Notes: a model not told the origin generated them from the letters alone. Counted from the first letter of the stretch, positions 1 to 13,359 are shown. The stretch: 64,000 nucleotides of DNA from Hevea brasiliensis (GCF_030052815.1 NC_079493.1:127351894-127415893), one strand, 5' to 3'. Translations and numbers: made by a program.

Positions 1-24
1 AATCGATGCTCTGATACCACTAAA
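1..24 (-). other. Primer binding site and 5' internal end of chromovirus A
   Basis: Positions 8-19 (gctctgatacca) read on the minus strand as TGGTATCAGAGC, the complement of the 3' end of initiator Met-tRNA and the usual primer site of plant LTR elements. It lies five bases inside the LTR edge at 25, so element A runs leftwards on the minus strand and its coding body is outside the window. The same arrangement occurs in element C at 17321-17338. Confidence 0.85.
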
Positions 25-2979
25 TGTGACACCCCTTACTCGTCTACAGTGTAGTCGAGCTAAATATGTCACCTAGTGTGCTGGAGCACCAAATCATATT
101 TTCATTACAATTTACCCTTTTTAATTCATTTATTTATAATTTTGATTAATCTGAATTTTCCATAAATTTTATAGAAAATCCGGCAGAGTGCCAGCTGTAA
201 ATTGGCAAAATAGTTCTTCTGAATCTGTTAAAAACACTTCCAATATAATCATAATATCAATCTCAGTCAACCACCAACATCTTTTCAACAATTTCTCAAT
301 TGACTTCAATATCTCAAAATTCAATTCATTTCATTTCATACTCAACTCAATAAGAAATACTCAAATTTATTTTACTGAACATGGTTCATAAATAATTACA
401 TCAAAAGCATAATTACATGAGTTTAAAATATAAATAACAAAAGTTTACAAATACAAAAGACCAAAAATAGCCTAATGTCCTACCAATGCACTGGAAATGT
501 GAGGTGACTTTGGACTCTGTGTGTAGATCTGAAAGCTCATCCAGTATGAGGTCTGCTGGACTCCCCAGCTATATTTTTAGTACCTGTGCGTGGCAAAAGT
601 GATGCGCTAAGCAATTCTGCTTAGTGGTAACAATATAAAATAAAATAACTAAAATAACATAAATATGCAGAATGTATGTTTACATTTTAGGTAGACTTAA
701 TTTCTGGCATTTATTACTGTATTATTCGATTAAAATTTTGTAAGATTCATTATCATTGCCCGAGTAACCCTCTACTAGTCGACTGGACTGGATAAACGGG
801 TAAACTAGCACTGGGTACTAAGTACCTCGGACCATCACACCATCGGTCACACTGTGTCTCCCGGTGTGCAACAAAACAGCTAATAAGCTGTAATAATTAT
901 CAGGAATAAAACCCAAGTATAACAACTCAATCAACATAGCCAAAGGCTATTATGTCACAAAATGGCACGTGAATGGCATGAAGCCATATGCAGTACTGCT
1001 AACAAAACCCTATTGGCATGCCAACCTATCCAAACCAATCTTGCTAGGTGTACTAGGGCATGTTACACTCTTAAATTATATAATTCTTGAAATTCAAGTT
1101 TAGGTGTTATTATTCATTTCATTAGTCAACAAAAATGTTGACTTTTACATGGACAATAGGTACATTGGTTTTAATATTCCCAACATACCACATTTTGCAT
1201 TCTAAAATTATTGGCATTGGTTGCCAATACCATTTCTAAGCTTATTGTTAATTGTTTAAAATTTTCAGATTTCAAGCTTTGTATTTACTGTTCCATTAGT
1301 CATTTTTGCAGTGTGAATTTGGCAAAGTTGTCAACATGAAAGTTGTTCTTTATTGTGTCTAGTTACATTTCTTTTTTTGAATCCATTTGGAGTTTTGTAG
1401 CTCAAGTTATGGCCTAAATACCATGACTGGCCGGATTGCCAACTTCCCAGATTTTCTGGACTGACCAAATCTATAGTGTTTGGGGCAGTGACTGTAGGTC
1501 ACCTTTTGAACATATTATGGTCAAAATTTAGGTTAGGTTTCTTCATGAAAGTTTTAGGTATATGTCTCAGCTATTTTCTGGTAAAATTTTAGGTCAATTG
1601 GACCTTTCTACACTGAGTTATGACCAAATGAATAAACACTGTTCATTTGGTCATTTTGCCCAGGCAGAATGTAGGTCACCCAGATTAAGGCAATCTTTAG
1701 GTCAATGGTTTCTTCACCAAAGTTGTGCCACTATGTGTCTAGTTTCATGTCCAATTAGCTTTGCACCAATTAAACCTCTACAACTCCAGTTATTGCTGCC
1801 CAAACCTGCTGGACTCATGCCCAGTCCTGCAGGTGACCAAAGGCAGCCACACTAACTTCAATTCCCACTACACAAACCACTTCATTTCTGATTCACACAT
1901 AGCCAAATGGTCAATAATTAATCATTAAAACTCTCTTTCACCAAATACATAATCAAAGTCTCAATTTGGGTCCAAACCCTAGCTCCACCATTCTATATTG
2001 TTGCATTCACTTGCACTTCACCTTCCTAATCAATATATTAGTGTTAAGGGCAGCCACAATATCATTTTAACTCTAAGAAATCTTCAAATCCCTACCAAGT
2101 TCAAGGCCGCTAGAATTTTAAGCAGGACATACACATGATATTTACTCAATTTTCTTGCAAATTTGCATTAAATACCACTCCTTCAACATGAATTGAAAGA
2201 GATAAAACAAGTTTGGTCACTAACCTTTAATGGAGCTAATCTCCAACTTGTAAGAACTCTTCTTTAACACTTCCTTTTGCTCCTAAAAGCTTCACTATGA
2301 GGAAAGAACAAGATTTGTGTTGACAACTTAGGGTTTAGTGGGTGAAAAACCAAGAAAATCAAGCTTTGTAGAGCTTGGATATGGAGGAACAAAGGGGGCG
2401 GCTTGTATGGGAGGAAGAAGGCTGATGGTTATTCCAGATTTTTGACTTCTTTATCTGCCCCTTTTTTTGTATTATAATTGTATTTTTTTAATTTGATTGG
2501 CCATAGATTTTAATGACCTCATGCTTACTTAAGGATTAGGTAATAAATCCAATTTATTTTCATTTTCTTTTCTTTCCTTTCCTATTCATTTTTAAATAAT
2601 TTTTCATCAATATTTGTTCATATTTTATGTCATATAATTCACTTGCATAAATGGACAAGTTAGTCAAAAATCATCTCTAAAGACGAAATGACCAAAATGC
2701 CCTCCGTTTGGCTTAACGAGCCAAAATTGTATATACCGATTGATTAAATTTTCCTAGTGTTTTCTTAACATTCTATTATCATGAGAACCCCAATAATCCT
2801 TCCCTGAGGTCCCAAAAATTATTTCATGAAGTTTTCCCCAAGTCTAGGGTTGCTAACGGCCTTCACCGTGACTTTCCCTTCAGATTACTCATCACTGGGG
2901 TTACGGCTCGTTTAACCTTAGTGCATTTCATTTCTAAAAATTTTCTTTGATTTTTATGAGCATTATTTGGTTTATTTAT
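25..2979 (-). repeat. Chromovirus A 5' LTR, main part
   Basis: The LTR starts TGTGACACCCC at 25 and is cut at 2979 by copia element B. It is homologous throughout to the two LTRs of element C: shared blocks include the CCGGC-type motif near 180-200, the hairpin CTAAGCA/TGCTTAG at 607-624, and the constant segment around 810-850. It resumes at 25473 and ends at 25580, which gives an unbroken LTR of about 3.06 kb, close to C's 3.1 kb. I see no coding capacity; the ORF at 1562-1855 is incidental. Confidence 0.85.
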
Positions 2980-4966
2980 TGTTAGTAGTATGCCCTAGAG
3001 CATATCATTTAGTATGTATCTTGTACATATTTTTATTAATAAAAGGCTTTTCCACTTTTCCGTTTACATAATATATTTATGAGTAATAGAAAAGGTCCAT
3101 TGATATTTTGTTAGAAATATTATTCTTAAGTTGTTAAGAATATGAGTGGCATTATTTCTAGCACAAAGTATCATAAATAGGTTCACAATCGAGGATACTT
3201 CATAATAAGGACATGACTTATCCAGAAAGATTGTATTCATGTTTGTTCCCAAGTTATTTATATGAGATATAAATAAGATGGAATGGTGAGTCTCATGCCA
3301 TATGACAAATATGATAGGTACTTATAAATGATAAGTAGGCCGAACCAGTGACACTTATGATAAGCACATGGAGTTTACTCTTGTCAATGTTTTGTCATAA
3401 ATCATATCAGTGCATATAATCTTTAGACCTAAGATAGCACAGTTATCTTGTATATAGGTAGTTTGAGTTTGATACTGCTTTCATACTTGTACTGTGTATG
3501 GGTATATGGGCATGTGTTGGCTCCTACTAGTTATATATAGAGGTAGGTGTTGATCAAGATGGAATCTGTTCCTTTAAGTAAATAGAGATAAAATCCTATA
3601 TTCATAGCAAATGGAGTTTAACATAAATCATGACTCCAGCTTGAGTTAGGATTTTGTAACAGAGAGATTCTAGTGCATGGTAACTTATGATTGTAGGTTC
3701 ATTTAAGGTAAACCTTATTACTAATTGGGTGGCCATGGCATGCTAGGCTAGGTGTTAACCATGGTCTATGAGGTGCATAAAATGATTTAGAGAAACCATT
3801 TATGGTAAGAAAGAGTTCTAATGATATTAAGAGTTGATATCATATCTCATTGCCAATTAGTGATGAGCTTAGTAAGTCACACACATACACAAGTTATCAC
3901 CTAATTAAATATGATTTAATTAATTAATTAAAGAGTTTAATTGATTAATTAAATAGGTTTGGTTTGCAATTAGATTGCAAAGTCCCTAGCATGACTTAAA
4001 ACCAAATCTAGATTATTGGATGTATAGTATAAGTTAAATTTATATTTAAAGTGTTTAAATATGAATTTAATTAATGAGAAATTAATTAATAGAGATTAAT
4101 TAATTAATTTATATTTGATATAAATTAATTAGAAGAAGAGAAATAATTATTTTGAGTTAAGAACTCAAAATTAAGACACATGGGCATTTTGGTCATTTCG
4201 CAGTGTGACATGTGACCCTATGAGATGGTGACACATGGCATTACACATAAGCTTGCCAAATGTCTTTTAATCATGTAAGATGATTAAAATTAAGATTAAA
4301 TATAGGTTTGACACTTGGTACAATGTGATTGGGTCACTTAAACCTAGAGCTAATCAAAGGGTGACATGTGGCAAGGGTTTAATGTGTTAACCTAGCTATA
4401 TAAGCGTTGTTATGAGAAAATAAAATACAACCAGAAGCCACACTCCTTTGTCACGCCATTTTGAAGCTCTCCCTCTCTTCCTCTTCATCTCTCATCAATT
4501 CAAAGAGATTAGCCATCAATCTCTTGAATTAAAAATACTAGAAATTGTTTCTAGTATCTTGTTTACATCTCTAATCTCTTAAAAGGCAGAACTTGAATTT
4601 TTAATTAATAGAAAACACCTTAGAAGCTGTTCAAGTGCTGCTATAGGTGTTCTTGGTGTGGACAAGCTAGAGGGACAACATTTGGTGTCCTGAAGACGAA
4701 TCTTAAAGGCGCAAATATGTTACAGTGCATCAAGAGGTTAGTGTAATCATTCTTGATTTAATCTAGGGTTCTAAAATTAATTTGATTAATTTTAAAATCT
4801 TAAATGGCAAATACAAATCCAAAAACATATTAAAAGAGTTTTAGTATGTTGTTTATCGTTGAAATAAAATAGATAAAAATAAATCTTACATGATGCATGT
4901 GACCCTAGATGAAAATTTTTGAATTCAATGGTATAAACTTGTGTTTTTCACGCTTCCGTTCCGTCA
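2980..4966 (+). repeat. Copia B 5' LTR
   Basis: The LTR is 1987 bp, from TGTTAGTAGTATG to ...CCGTCA. It matches the 3' LTR at 21773-25467. After subtracting solo LTR G with one TSD copy (1588 bp) and a 120-bp segment missing here, the two LTRs have the same length, which supports the boundaries. It is very AT-rich, with repeated TTAATTAATTAA tracts near 3915-3945 and 4080-4110. Confidence 0.92.
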
Positions 4967-4968
4967 AT

Positions 4969-4981
4969 TGGTATCAGAGCC
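4969..4981 (+). other. Copia B primer binding site
   Basis: TGGTATCAGAGCC lies two bases after the 5' LTR end and is complementary to the 3' end of initiator Met-tRNA. It fixes the orientation of B as plus strand. Confidence 0.9.
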
Positions 4982-6715
4982 ACTATATTTGCCATTTAGA
5001 TTTTGATTATATGATTTAATTGTGTGTTTGATAATGAGATGATTTATCCATTGCTGGTTGCAATGGATATGTTGCGGCATGCTTGAAGAACACCATCAAT
5101 GGTGTGCATGGTTTGGCTTCATGGGTGGTGCAAAGGTTTGGCTTTTTAATTTGCAATTGTTGTATGATTTAAAAGCTCATCCTATTTCTAATTAAATTGT
5201 TTAATTAGAATTTTAATTACACAATTAAATTATGATTCAAATCAGAATTTTAAAAATTGTTTGAATGTGATTCAAATTTGAATTTTAAAAGTTGTTTGAA
5301 TGTGATTCAAATATGAATTTTTAAAGTTGTTTGAATCATATTTAAATCTGATTTTTTAAAGTTGTTTGAATAATATTCAGATCTGAATTTTTAAAAATTG
5401 TTTGAATGTGATTCAAATCTAATTTTTTAAAAATTGTTTGAATGTGATTCAAATCTGAATTTTTAAGGTTGTTCGAATGTGATTCAAATCTGAATTTTTA
5501 AATTTATTTGAATCATATTCAAATCTGGATTTTTTAAGTTGAATATGAGATATTCAATTTATTTTAAGTATGTATATTTTATTTAATTGTTAAATAGTGA
5601 TATGCATGATGGATGATCATGGACTATAAAAGACCAATGTGATTGGATTTATTTCTTTTATGTTTCTTTGGGATTGTAAATTAATTAATTTATTTTAATT
5701 TATTTTGGGCATGTATTATTAAGTTTGTAATAATTTTTGGGTTGTAATTTCATTTATTTAAGTTCTTGTAAATTCACCTTGGTATGCCAAGGATTACTAT
5801 GTAATTGGATTGCAAGAAGTTTAAGGAGGTCAAGAGCATTGGTGGGACCAGTGGGAGGAATTCAAGATCAAGTGTTGATTTTTTACTCCTTCAGCAACTC
5901 TTGTAAAATGAATGAATGAAATGCACCTAGGAATGCCCTGATTCAATTCTTGGTGGCTCAGAATTGAATCCCTTATAAAGTCCATGATCATACCATATTT
6001 ACTGCTTATCCATGAATGCATGAGATGTATGGGAATGTATGCAATTATATAATATATGCATGCTAAATGGATAATGTGCAAAGTGAGACCTAAATAGTAA
6101 TTAGGATGACCATAAAATCTTCAAAACAAATAATTAAGTTGAAAATGCTATAATTAAAGTAATTATAACATAGGCCATCCATTGGGACAATTATTTTAAG
6201 AAATTTTAAATAGTTGCATAAGATGCAATTAATTTAAGAGATTTTCTTAAGAATAATTGTTAAGCATGAGATGTTGTAAATATGTAAATGGTTTGGTGGC
6301 CAATATTGGAGGTACCTGAGGACATTAAAATTATTTTCATAATTACTGGCTCAATGGGATCAACTTAACTAATGCAAGATAAGTCAATAATGGATGTACC
6401 TGAGATTTTGAGCATTAGGGGCTATGTAAAGGATTGAACCTCACATGAGATGTGATGGGCAAGGAGTTGCTCACTTATAGTTTATTGTAATTCCAATAAT
6501 GGATGTACCTGAGGATGATCAATAGAATTATAAGAATTCAATCACCCACTAGAAATCCATCCAACTAGGATTTCCGTTTTCTACTTTGGAAGTGTAGGAT
6601 TCGCTAAGTTAGTGGGAATACCAATTTGATTAAAAGACCATAATCATTTTGGTTAATTACTTGATACATTTACTAATTAATCTGGTTATTTTCTGCAGTT
6701 AATTTTCTGATAATA
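4982..6715 (+). other. Copia B untranslated leader
   Basis: About 1.7 kb of AT-rich leader lies between the PBS and the gag start. It contains a hairpin-forming tandem array (5231-5545). Another loosely repeated phrase, 'ggatgtacctgag', occurs near 6390 and 6500, with a variant near 6310. No convincing ORF is present; the short ORFs at 5737-5919 and 5830-6081 oppose each other and match no known family that I recognise. Confidence 0.7.
5231..5545 (+). repeat. Tandem array of ~35-bp hairpin units in the copia B leader
   Basis: About nine degenerate copies of a 34-36-bp unit occur here. Each is centred on TTTGAAT-gtg-ATTCAAA, a 7-bp inverted repeat with a 3-nt loop, followed by ctgaatttttaaa. 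The loop varies (gtg, cat, aat) while the arms stay largely complementary. Confidence 0.85.
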
Positions 6716-7560
6716 ATGAGTACAGAACAACCACCACCATCCAATATCCTTACAAGCATACTTGATCGTAATATGTTGACAGGACCTAATCTATCTGATT
6801 GGCTAAGAAATTTGAAACTTGTCCTGAACCTTGAACATATAGGATATGTTCTAGATTCAAATGTTCCTAGTCCCTTACCTCCAGATGCCACTCAAGAGGA
6901 ACATGAAACTTTGGACAAGTGGAAGGAGCATGATATGAGAGCTAAGTGTTACATGCTTGCTTCCATGAGTAATGAGTTACAGAAGCAGCATGAGAACATG
7001 CAGAGTGCGAGTGAGATCCTCCTTCACCTACAAGAGTTGTATGGTGAGCACAGTAGGAATGCTGGGTATGAGATATCTAGGCAGCTATTCCGCATGAGGA
7101 TGTCTGAGGGACAGAATGTTGGGGATCATGTCCACAAGATGATTTGGCTGATTGAGCAGTTAGAACATCTTGACTTCAACATGGATTTCCAACTATAGAC
7201 GGATTTGATCCTTCAGTCCCTTCCTGAGTCTTTTGGGAATTTTGTGACAAATTTCCATATGACTCAACAGGAATGCACCTTAGCTGGTTTACTCAACATG
7301 CTGGTTATTGCCCAAAAGAATATGCCGGGCAATAAAGGAAAAGAGGTAGCTTTGATTGCATCTTCTTCTCTTGGAAAGTCCAATAAGAAGAAGGGCAATA
7401 AAAAAAGAAACCTCGATTCCTAGTCCTTCTAAGAAAATAGCTAAGCAGAAGGGAAGACTAAAGTCGATGGAGGCAAAGGAAAGTGTTTCCCTTTGCGGAA
7501 GGATGGGCCGAAAAGGAACCGCCTGCAGTATCTTGCTTCTCTAAAGGACAAGAATGATAG
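6716..7560 (+). pseudogene. gag: Copia B gag (broken)
   Basis: The ATG at 6716 opens a 160-codon frame encoding a copia-type Gag (UBN2/retrotran_gag family), with features such as LTGPNLSDWLR near the start. Gag forms the cytoplasmic particle. A TAG at 7196-7198 interrupts it; reading continues in the same frame from 7199 to about 7420 (LILQSLPESFGNF). A frameshift near 7410 leads into a lysine-rich tail where a CCHC knuckle would be expected, but I could not see an intact one. The start fits the family because the conserved N-terminal block follows it directly. Confidence 0.85.
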
Positions 7561-9414
7561 ACCTTTGGAAGGTATGTCCATATCTTGTTATTTAGATTTT
7601 GATGATACTCATAGTTCATCTACAGCTTGGGTTTTAGATACTGGTGCCAGTTCTCACATTTTCTAATGATATGCAGGAACTAGCAAATAGTAGCAGCTTG
7701 CGTTCTCAAGATGTTAGAGTCCAGATTGGCAATGGCTCAACTGTTGAAGCTTTAGCCATAGGATCTAAATCTTTTTACATGTTTGGACATGTTTTGTGTT
7801 TGGATAAAATTTTATATGTACCTGATGCTTTTAAGAACATCATTTCTATATCTAGTTTGACTAGAAATGGCTATGAATTTCAGTTCACAGATGTTGTTTG
7901 TAATATTTATTTTGGAAATAAATATATTGGTTCGGGTTATATGAATGATGGTCTTTATTATTTGGATAATAATGACAAACACAAAATGAATGCAAGTGAT
8001 CTAAATGAATGCAATGCCATAGTGAAAATCAACTAAAGTTCAAAATATATTTGGCACTTAAGGTTATGTCATGTTGCAAAAGATAGGATTGCAAAACTGG
8101 AGAAAATGGGGATTCTATCCTCATTGGGCTCTGAGCCTACTCCAACTTGTGAATTTTGCCTTCAGGGCAAAATGACTAGATTACCCTTTGTTGGACAAGG
8201 GTTAAGAGCTGAAAATATTTTAGAGCTAATACATAGTGATGTATGTGGTCCATTTAAAGAAATGGCTAGAGGGGGCTTTCATTATTTTATTACCTTTACT
8301 GATGATAAATCAAGGTTGGGTATTTGTATTTGATAAAATACAAACATGAATCCTTTGAAAAGTTCAAAGAATTTAAATCTGAAGTAGAAAATCAAACAGG
8401 AAAGAGTATTAAAGCTCTTCGATTAGATCGTGGAGGTGAATATTTGAGTACTGAATTTGATGAATACTTGAGAGAGCACGACATTGTTTTCTAGCTGACT
8501 CCTCCAGGAACGCCACAACTAAATGGTGTATTTGAAAAGAGAAATCGTACCTTATTGGATACGAAACATAGTATGATGAGCTATACTGATATGCCAATCT
8601 CCTTTTGGGGATTTGCAATAGAATCAGCTTTGTATATTCTGAATAGGATTCCATCAAAATCAGTTTCTTCCACACCTTATGAGATATGGCATAGAAGAAA
8701 GTCAAGTCTTAAGCATGTTAAGATTTGGGGTTGTCCAGCTTATGTCAAAAAGCTGAACACTGATAAATTGGAAACCAGATCAGAAAAAGGTTGATTTGTT
8801 AGATATCCAAAAGATAGTTTTAGATATTATTTTTATTTGCCTACTTCACAAAAGGTTGTGATAAGTAGAGATGCCACATTTCTTGAACAACAGTTTGTCC
8901 AAGAAAGAGGCAAAGGAAGGCAAATAGAGTTGGAATTAGAGAATTTTGACCAATCAACAGATCAGATGGATATAGATCCATCTAGTCAACCTATACTCGT
9001 TGATGAAACATCTACAGCTGTTCCTCGTAGAACAACCAGGGTATCTCACCCACCAGTGAGATATGGTTTCCTTCATGAAGAAGAACAAGAGTTGTCTACT
9101 CATGAAGAATTAGATCATGGAGATGATCCACTTACCTATGAAGAAGCTATATCAAATATAGACTCTTCAAAATGGATTGATGCTATGAAATCTGAAATTG
9201 ATTCAATGTATAAGAATCAAGTTTGGGATCTTGTTGACCCACCTGAAGGTATTGTACCTATAGGGAACAAATGGGTCTTCAAGAAGAAAATTGGTTTTGA
9301 TGGAAAGGTAGAGACCTATAAGGCAAGGCTAGTAGCGAAAGGGTTTCGCCAAAGGCAAGGAATTGACTATGAGGAGACTTTCTCGCCTGTTGCCATGCTT
9401 AAATCAATTAGGAT
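7561..9414 (+). pseudogene. pol: Copia B protease, integrase and RT N-terminus (broken, cut by element C)
   Basis: The aspartic protease motif LDTGASSH is near 7635. A frameshift follows and the frame resumes at 7644. The GAG-pre-integrase and HHCC region is near 8040-8200 (CEFCLQGK). The integrase core follows (HSDVCGPF, then DRGGEY, then a TPQLNG motif). RT begins near 9130 with [15 protein letters not shown] and reaches ETFSPVA, where C is inserted at 9415. Breaks are a frameshift near 8310, TAG at 8492-8494 and TGA at 8792-8794, at sites where related elements usually have Gln and Trp. The missing part of RT continues at 20470. Confidence 0.88.
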
Positions 9415-11436
9415 TGTGACACCCCTTACCCGTGTACAGTATACCCGAGTAAGTAATGCCACACGGTGTACCGGCACATTCTAATATACCTTAATTAATT
9501 TATATCATGCTTGTGAATATAATTTATGAAATATAATTTTTTTTAGCCATATATCAAAAGTATCATTTATTTGAGGTTTCAAAAATTTTAAAGAAAATCC
9601 GGCGGAGTACCGGCTAAAAATGGAGAAAACAGTTCTTCGGAACCTGTTAAAAACACTTCCAAATAATTTTCCAAACAATCCCAACTTCAATTCATCAACA
9701 AAGTCTCAATAACATTTTTTTCAATTTCAGTTCTCAATCATCAGTTCTCAGGGTTCTCATATATAAACAACAATTAAATACTCAAATTACTTCCATACAT
9801 AACCATGAATCTTCATTATTTACATGAACCTCAAAATACATTACACAAGTTTAATTACATATGAGAAAATGAAAATTTAATACAGAATGCCAAAATGACA
9901 CCTAGTGTCCTACCAATGCACTGCAGAAGTTGAGGTGACATGCAGCATGCGTAACTGCAGGATGGACTCACCCGATCTGCGGTCTCACGGGCTCACGATC
10001 TGTATCTCCAGTACCTACGCGTGGCAAAAGCAACGCGCTAAGCAATAATGCTTAGTGGTGCAATAATAAAATAAAGGAAATAGCAAGAAATAAATACGTA
10101 ATGAATGTATATGTTATATTTGTTTGGTATTTGTATATCATTTACTTTGTCCACTTTTATTCATTTGGTTGCCCCAAGTAACCTAAACTAGACGATTATT
10201 TGGATAAGCGGGTAACCGCCTTTGGGTATCAAGTACCTCGGGCCGTCACACCATCGGTCACATATGCATCTCCGGTGTGCAGCAGGCACTAACAAGCTGT
10301 AAATATATCAGGCACAAGGCCAAAGCTCAATACAAGGTCAGAATGGCTAAAAGCCATAAAATCACAGAATGGCATATTGCCATGTGCAGTACTGCTAACT
10401 GAACCCTATTGGCATGCAAACTATCCAAACCAATCTTGTTAGGTATACTAGGACATTTGAAACTTTTAAATTCTTCAATTTGTGAATTTCATGTTTTGGT
10501 GTTACTATTCACCTCATTGGTCAACAAAAATGTTGACTTTTGGATAGAAAATATGTACATTGACTTTGGCACTCCCAACATACCACATTTTGTATTTAAA
10601 ACTTGTTGGCATTAAGCGTTAATACCATTTCTAAGCATTAAACCAAAGGAGCAGATTTTTCAGATTTTGTACCATAAATTTACTGTTCCATTAGGAACTG
10701 TTACAGTGGAAATTTGAGAAATTGGTAAACATAAAAGTTGTTCCTTATTTTGTCTAGTTGAATTTCTTTTTTTGAATCACTCCATTTGGAGTTTTGTAGC
10801 TCCAGATATGGTCCAAAAACCACAGCTGGCCGGATTTCCATTCTGCAGAAAATTACCATATCTACAGTAACATGAACAGTGACTGTGACTGCATATTTGA
10901 ATAGGTTCTGGCCATAATTTGGGGTAGGTTTCTTCATGAAAGTTGTTTTTCTATGTCTTAACTTGTTTCTGTAAAAATTTCAGGTCAATTAACCGAATCT
11001 ACAGTGAGTTATGGGCAAATGAACACTGTTCATTTGGTCATTTTTGCAGGTGCTGTTGCAGGGGATCCGGATTGGGGCCAACTTTTGGTCCTCTTTCTTT
11101 GGTCTTTTGGGCATGGTTTCTTGAGCAAAAATGTGCCATTATAAGCCTAGTTTCATGTCCAATTGGCCAAAAACCAATTGGACCAACACAGCCAAAGTTA
11201 TGGCTATCTAATTGGACTGGAATCTCAGTCACCATTGCTGCTGTCCCTAGGCAGCATAGTCATTCACTTTGCCATGCTATTTTTCAGTCCATATTATGGT
11301 CAACTTACCTAAAATGGTCACTAATTAACCATTAGAATGTCCTTTAACAATTTCCTAAGCCAAATCAAAATTTCACTCCCAAACCCTAGCTTATTTTTAA
11401 GGTTTATACCACACACCTTAGTTAACTCTTCCATTT

Positions 11437-11497
<61 letters not shown>

Positions 11498-12519
11498 TTT
11501 AGACATAATCTCTAATTCACTCTAAGTCCATTTAAAAAGTCAAACTCATTCCTTCCTTAGGGCTGCCAAAATTTATGGTATACATACACATAGATTCATT
11601 TCATTTAATTCACAAAACCTTACTCACTTTAATTCTTTAACATGGAATAGGAGGGATTTAGGTACAAATAGGCACTAACCTTGAATAGGGCAGAATTTTC
11701 CAAGCTTGAACTTCACTTTCTTTTGTTTTCTTGGCTGCCAAACACTCTAGCAAGGTTGGGTGACCAATTTTTGTGAAGGGACCTAAGGGTTTTGGGGTGA
11801 GAAATCAAGGATTTAAGGTATGAAAGAACAAGAATTATGGAGGAAGAAGAAGAAGCCCACGGCTGGCTGAAGAAGAAGGAAACAGCAGAATTTTTGGGTC
11901 CATTTGTCTCTTTTAACTGTTTTAAGAAGGCTTGTTGAATGGTGATTGGTGGAGGGTATGTAAATGACATCATGTGATGTCATTATCCATAATTTCCTTC
12001 ATTTTTCTTTTCTTTTCTTTTCTACCACATTTCAATTTAATTTTTAGCAATATTTATTCATATTTTGAGTCATAATAATTATTTACTTAACTGGACAAGT
12101 CGGCCAAAAATCACCTCTGAAGGCGAAATGACCAAAATGCCCTCCGTTTGGCTTAACGGGTCAAAATTGTCTGTACCGATTGAAAAATTTTTCTAGGTAT
12201 TTTCTTGGCATTCTAATGCCATGGGAACCTCAATGACTCTTCTCAGGAGTCCCAAAAATTATTTTATGAATTTTTCCCCGGGTCTAGGGCTCCTCGTTGC
12301 AAGAACCGCAACTTCCCTCTGGGTTACCCCTCGCTAGGGCACCGGCTCGTTTAACTTGGTTGTATTTTATTTCTAAAATTTTTACTAAATTTTTCTTATT
12401 AATATTTGAGTTAATTATGGTTCCTGACTTTAGTTTAAATATTTTTCCGGACGTTCTGGCTGTATGACCGACACCGGAGCAAAGAGAATGTACGGAATTG
12501 CTACCGGGAGAGTGTTACA
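9415..12519 (-). repeat. Chromovirus C 3' LTR
   Basis: The LTR runs from TGTGACACC to GTGTTACA and is near-identical over most of its length to 17338-20469. It holds a (TA)28 microsatellite at 11439-11494 and a perfect 7-bp hairpin at 10038-10055. Near 10260-10400 it differs from its partner mostly at CAG/CTG sites. ORFs inside it, such as 10943-11335, look incidental. Confidence 0.93.
11439..11494. repeat. (TA)28 microsatellite in C 3' LTR
   Basis: Uninterrupted TA dinucleotides. The partner LTR has 34 units at 19367-19434, so the tract has changed by six units since insertion, or one copy is mis-assembled. Confidence 0.95.
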
Positions 12520-12532
12520 ACTCTTCCCCTCT
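12520..12532 (-). other. Chromovirus C polypurine tract
   Basis: On the minus strand this is AGAGGGGAAGAGT, directly before the 3' LTR start TGTAACACT. It is the expected primer site for plus-strand DNA synthesis. Confidence 0.8.
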
Positions 12533-13284
12533 AATTTAAATTTCGTCCTCGAAATTTACCTGATTCAAACAGTTGAGGGAACTGTTGCCTCATCGTCTCT
12601 TCACTTTCCCAAGTTGCCTCCTCGATGTTGTGGTGCCTCCAAAGCAATTTCACCAGTGAAATCTGCTTATTCCTCAATTCTTTTACTTCCCGAGCTAGGA
12701 TCCGTAGGGGTTCTTCTTCATATGTCAAATCCGGTTGTATTTCAATTTCTTCCCTGGAGATGACATGTGAAGGATCTGAGCGTATCTTACGAGCATGGAT
12801 ACGTGGAACACATTGTGGATCTTGTCCACTCGGTGGTAAAGCGAGCCGATAGGCCACTGGTCCCACACGTTCAATGACTTCATATGGGCCAATGAACCTA
12901 GGGCTTAACTTACCTTTTCTTCCAAACCTCAGTACCTTCTTCCACGGTGACACCTTGAGGAACACTTTGTCGCCAACCACATATTCTATTTCTTTTCTTT
13001 CAGTCGGCATAAGATTTACATGCATGCGAGGCAACCTTCAGATTAGCTTTGATTAGTTTCACTTTCTCCTCGATCTGTTTCACAGTGCGGCCCTACCGGC
13101 TTATCTTCGCCCAATTCAGTCCAAAGACACTAGAGTTCTACATTTCCTCCCATACGATTGCTTCATATGGGGCCATTTGGATGCTAGCTTGGTAGCTATT
13201 GTTGTATGCAAATTCGCCATGGGAGGTATCTATCCCACTTCCCTCAAACTCAATGACACAACTCCTCAGCATATCATCAAGGAC
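12531..13284 (-). pseudogene. pol: Chromovirus C integrase C-terminus and chromodomain (broken)
   Basis: The frame at 12531-13034 encodes the integrase C-terminal GPY/F-type segment (FIGPYEVIERVGPVAYRLALP) and ends in a chromodomain-like block (ILAREVKELRNKQ, then VKLLWRHHNIEEATWE). Such domains guide integration to heterochromatin in chromoviruses. Between 13035 and 13284 the rest of the catalytic core (FAYNNSYQAS) is readable only with frameshifts. Compared with elements E and F the domain order is the same. Confidence 0.88.
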
Positions 13285-13359
13285 CTGACATATTTTTCAT
13301 GTTATTGTTATCATTTCAGTTCAATATGTGTATTTATCTAATTGGTTTCAATTGTTTAC
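13285..13359 (-). other. 75-bp GT-AG intron-like insertion in C integrase
   Basis: On the minus strand the insert starts GTAAAC and ends ATGTCAG. It is AT-rich, contains a branch-point-like TGATAAC and an in-frame TGA, and interrupts a conserved integrase stretch in phase 0. The bases ACCTG (plus strand) occur at both edges, 13283-13287 and 13358-13362. Elements E and F lack it at the same codon. It could be a gained intron or a small insertion with a 5-bp duplication. Confidence 0.65.

Noticed and set aside
1562..1855. Short plus-strand ORFs in chromovirus LTRs (also 10943-11335, 18913-19215, 60003-60505)
   Set aside because: They lie in non-coding LTR sequence, antisense to the element, with no family resemblance; sharing between LTR copies only reflects duplication.
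3064..3252. Minus-strand ORF in copia B LTR, repeated at 21890-22114
   Set aside because: Both copies are LTR sequence; no domain, no start context and no conservation beyond LTR identity.
4969..4981. tRNA gene fragment
   Set aside because: TGGTATCAGAGC sequences here and at 8-19 and 17321-17332 are primer binding sites; no cloverleaf surrounds them.
11337..11525. Small ORFs with alternating Ile-Tyr (also 19265-19465)
   Set aside because: They are translations of (TA)n microsatellites.
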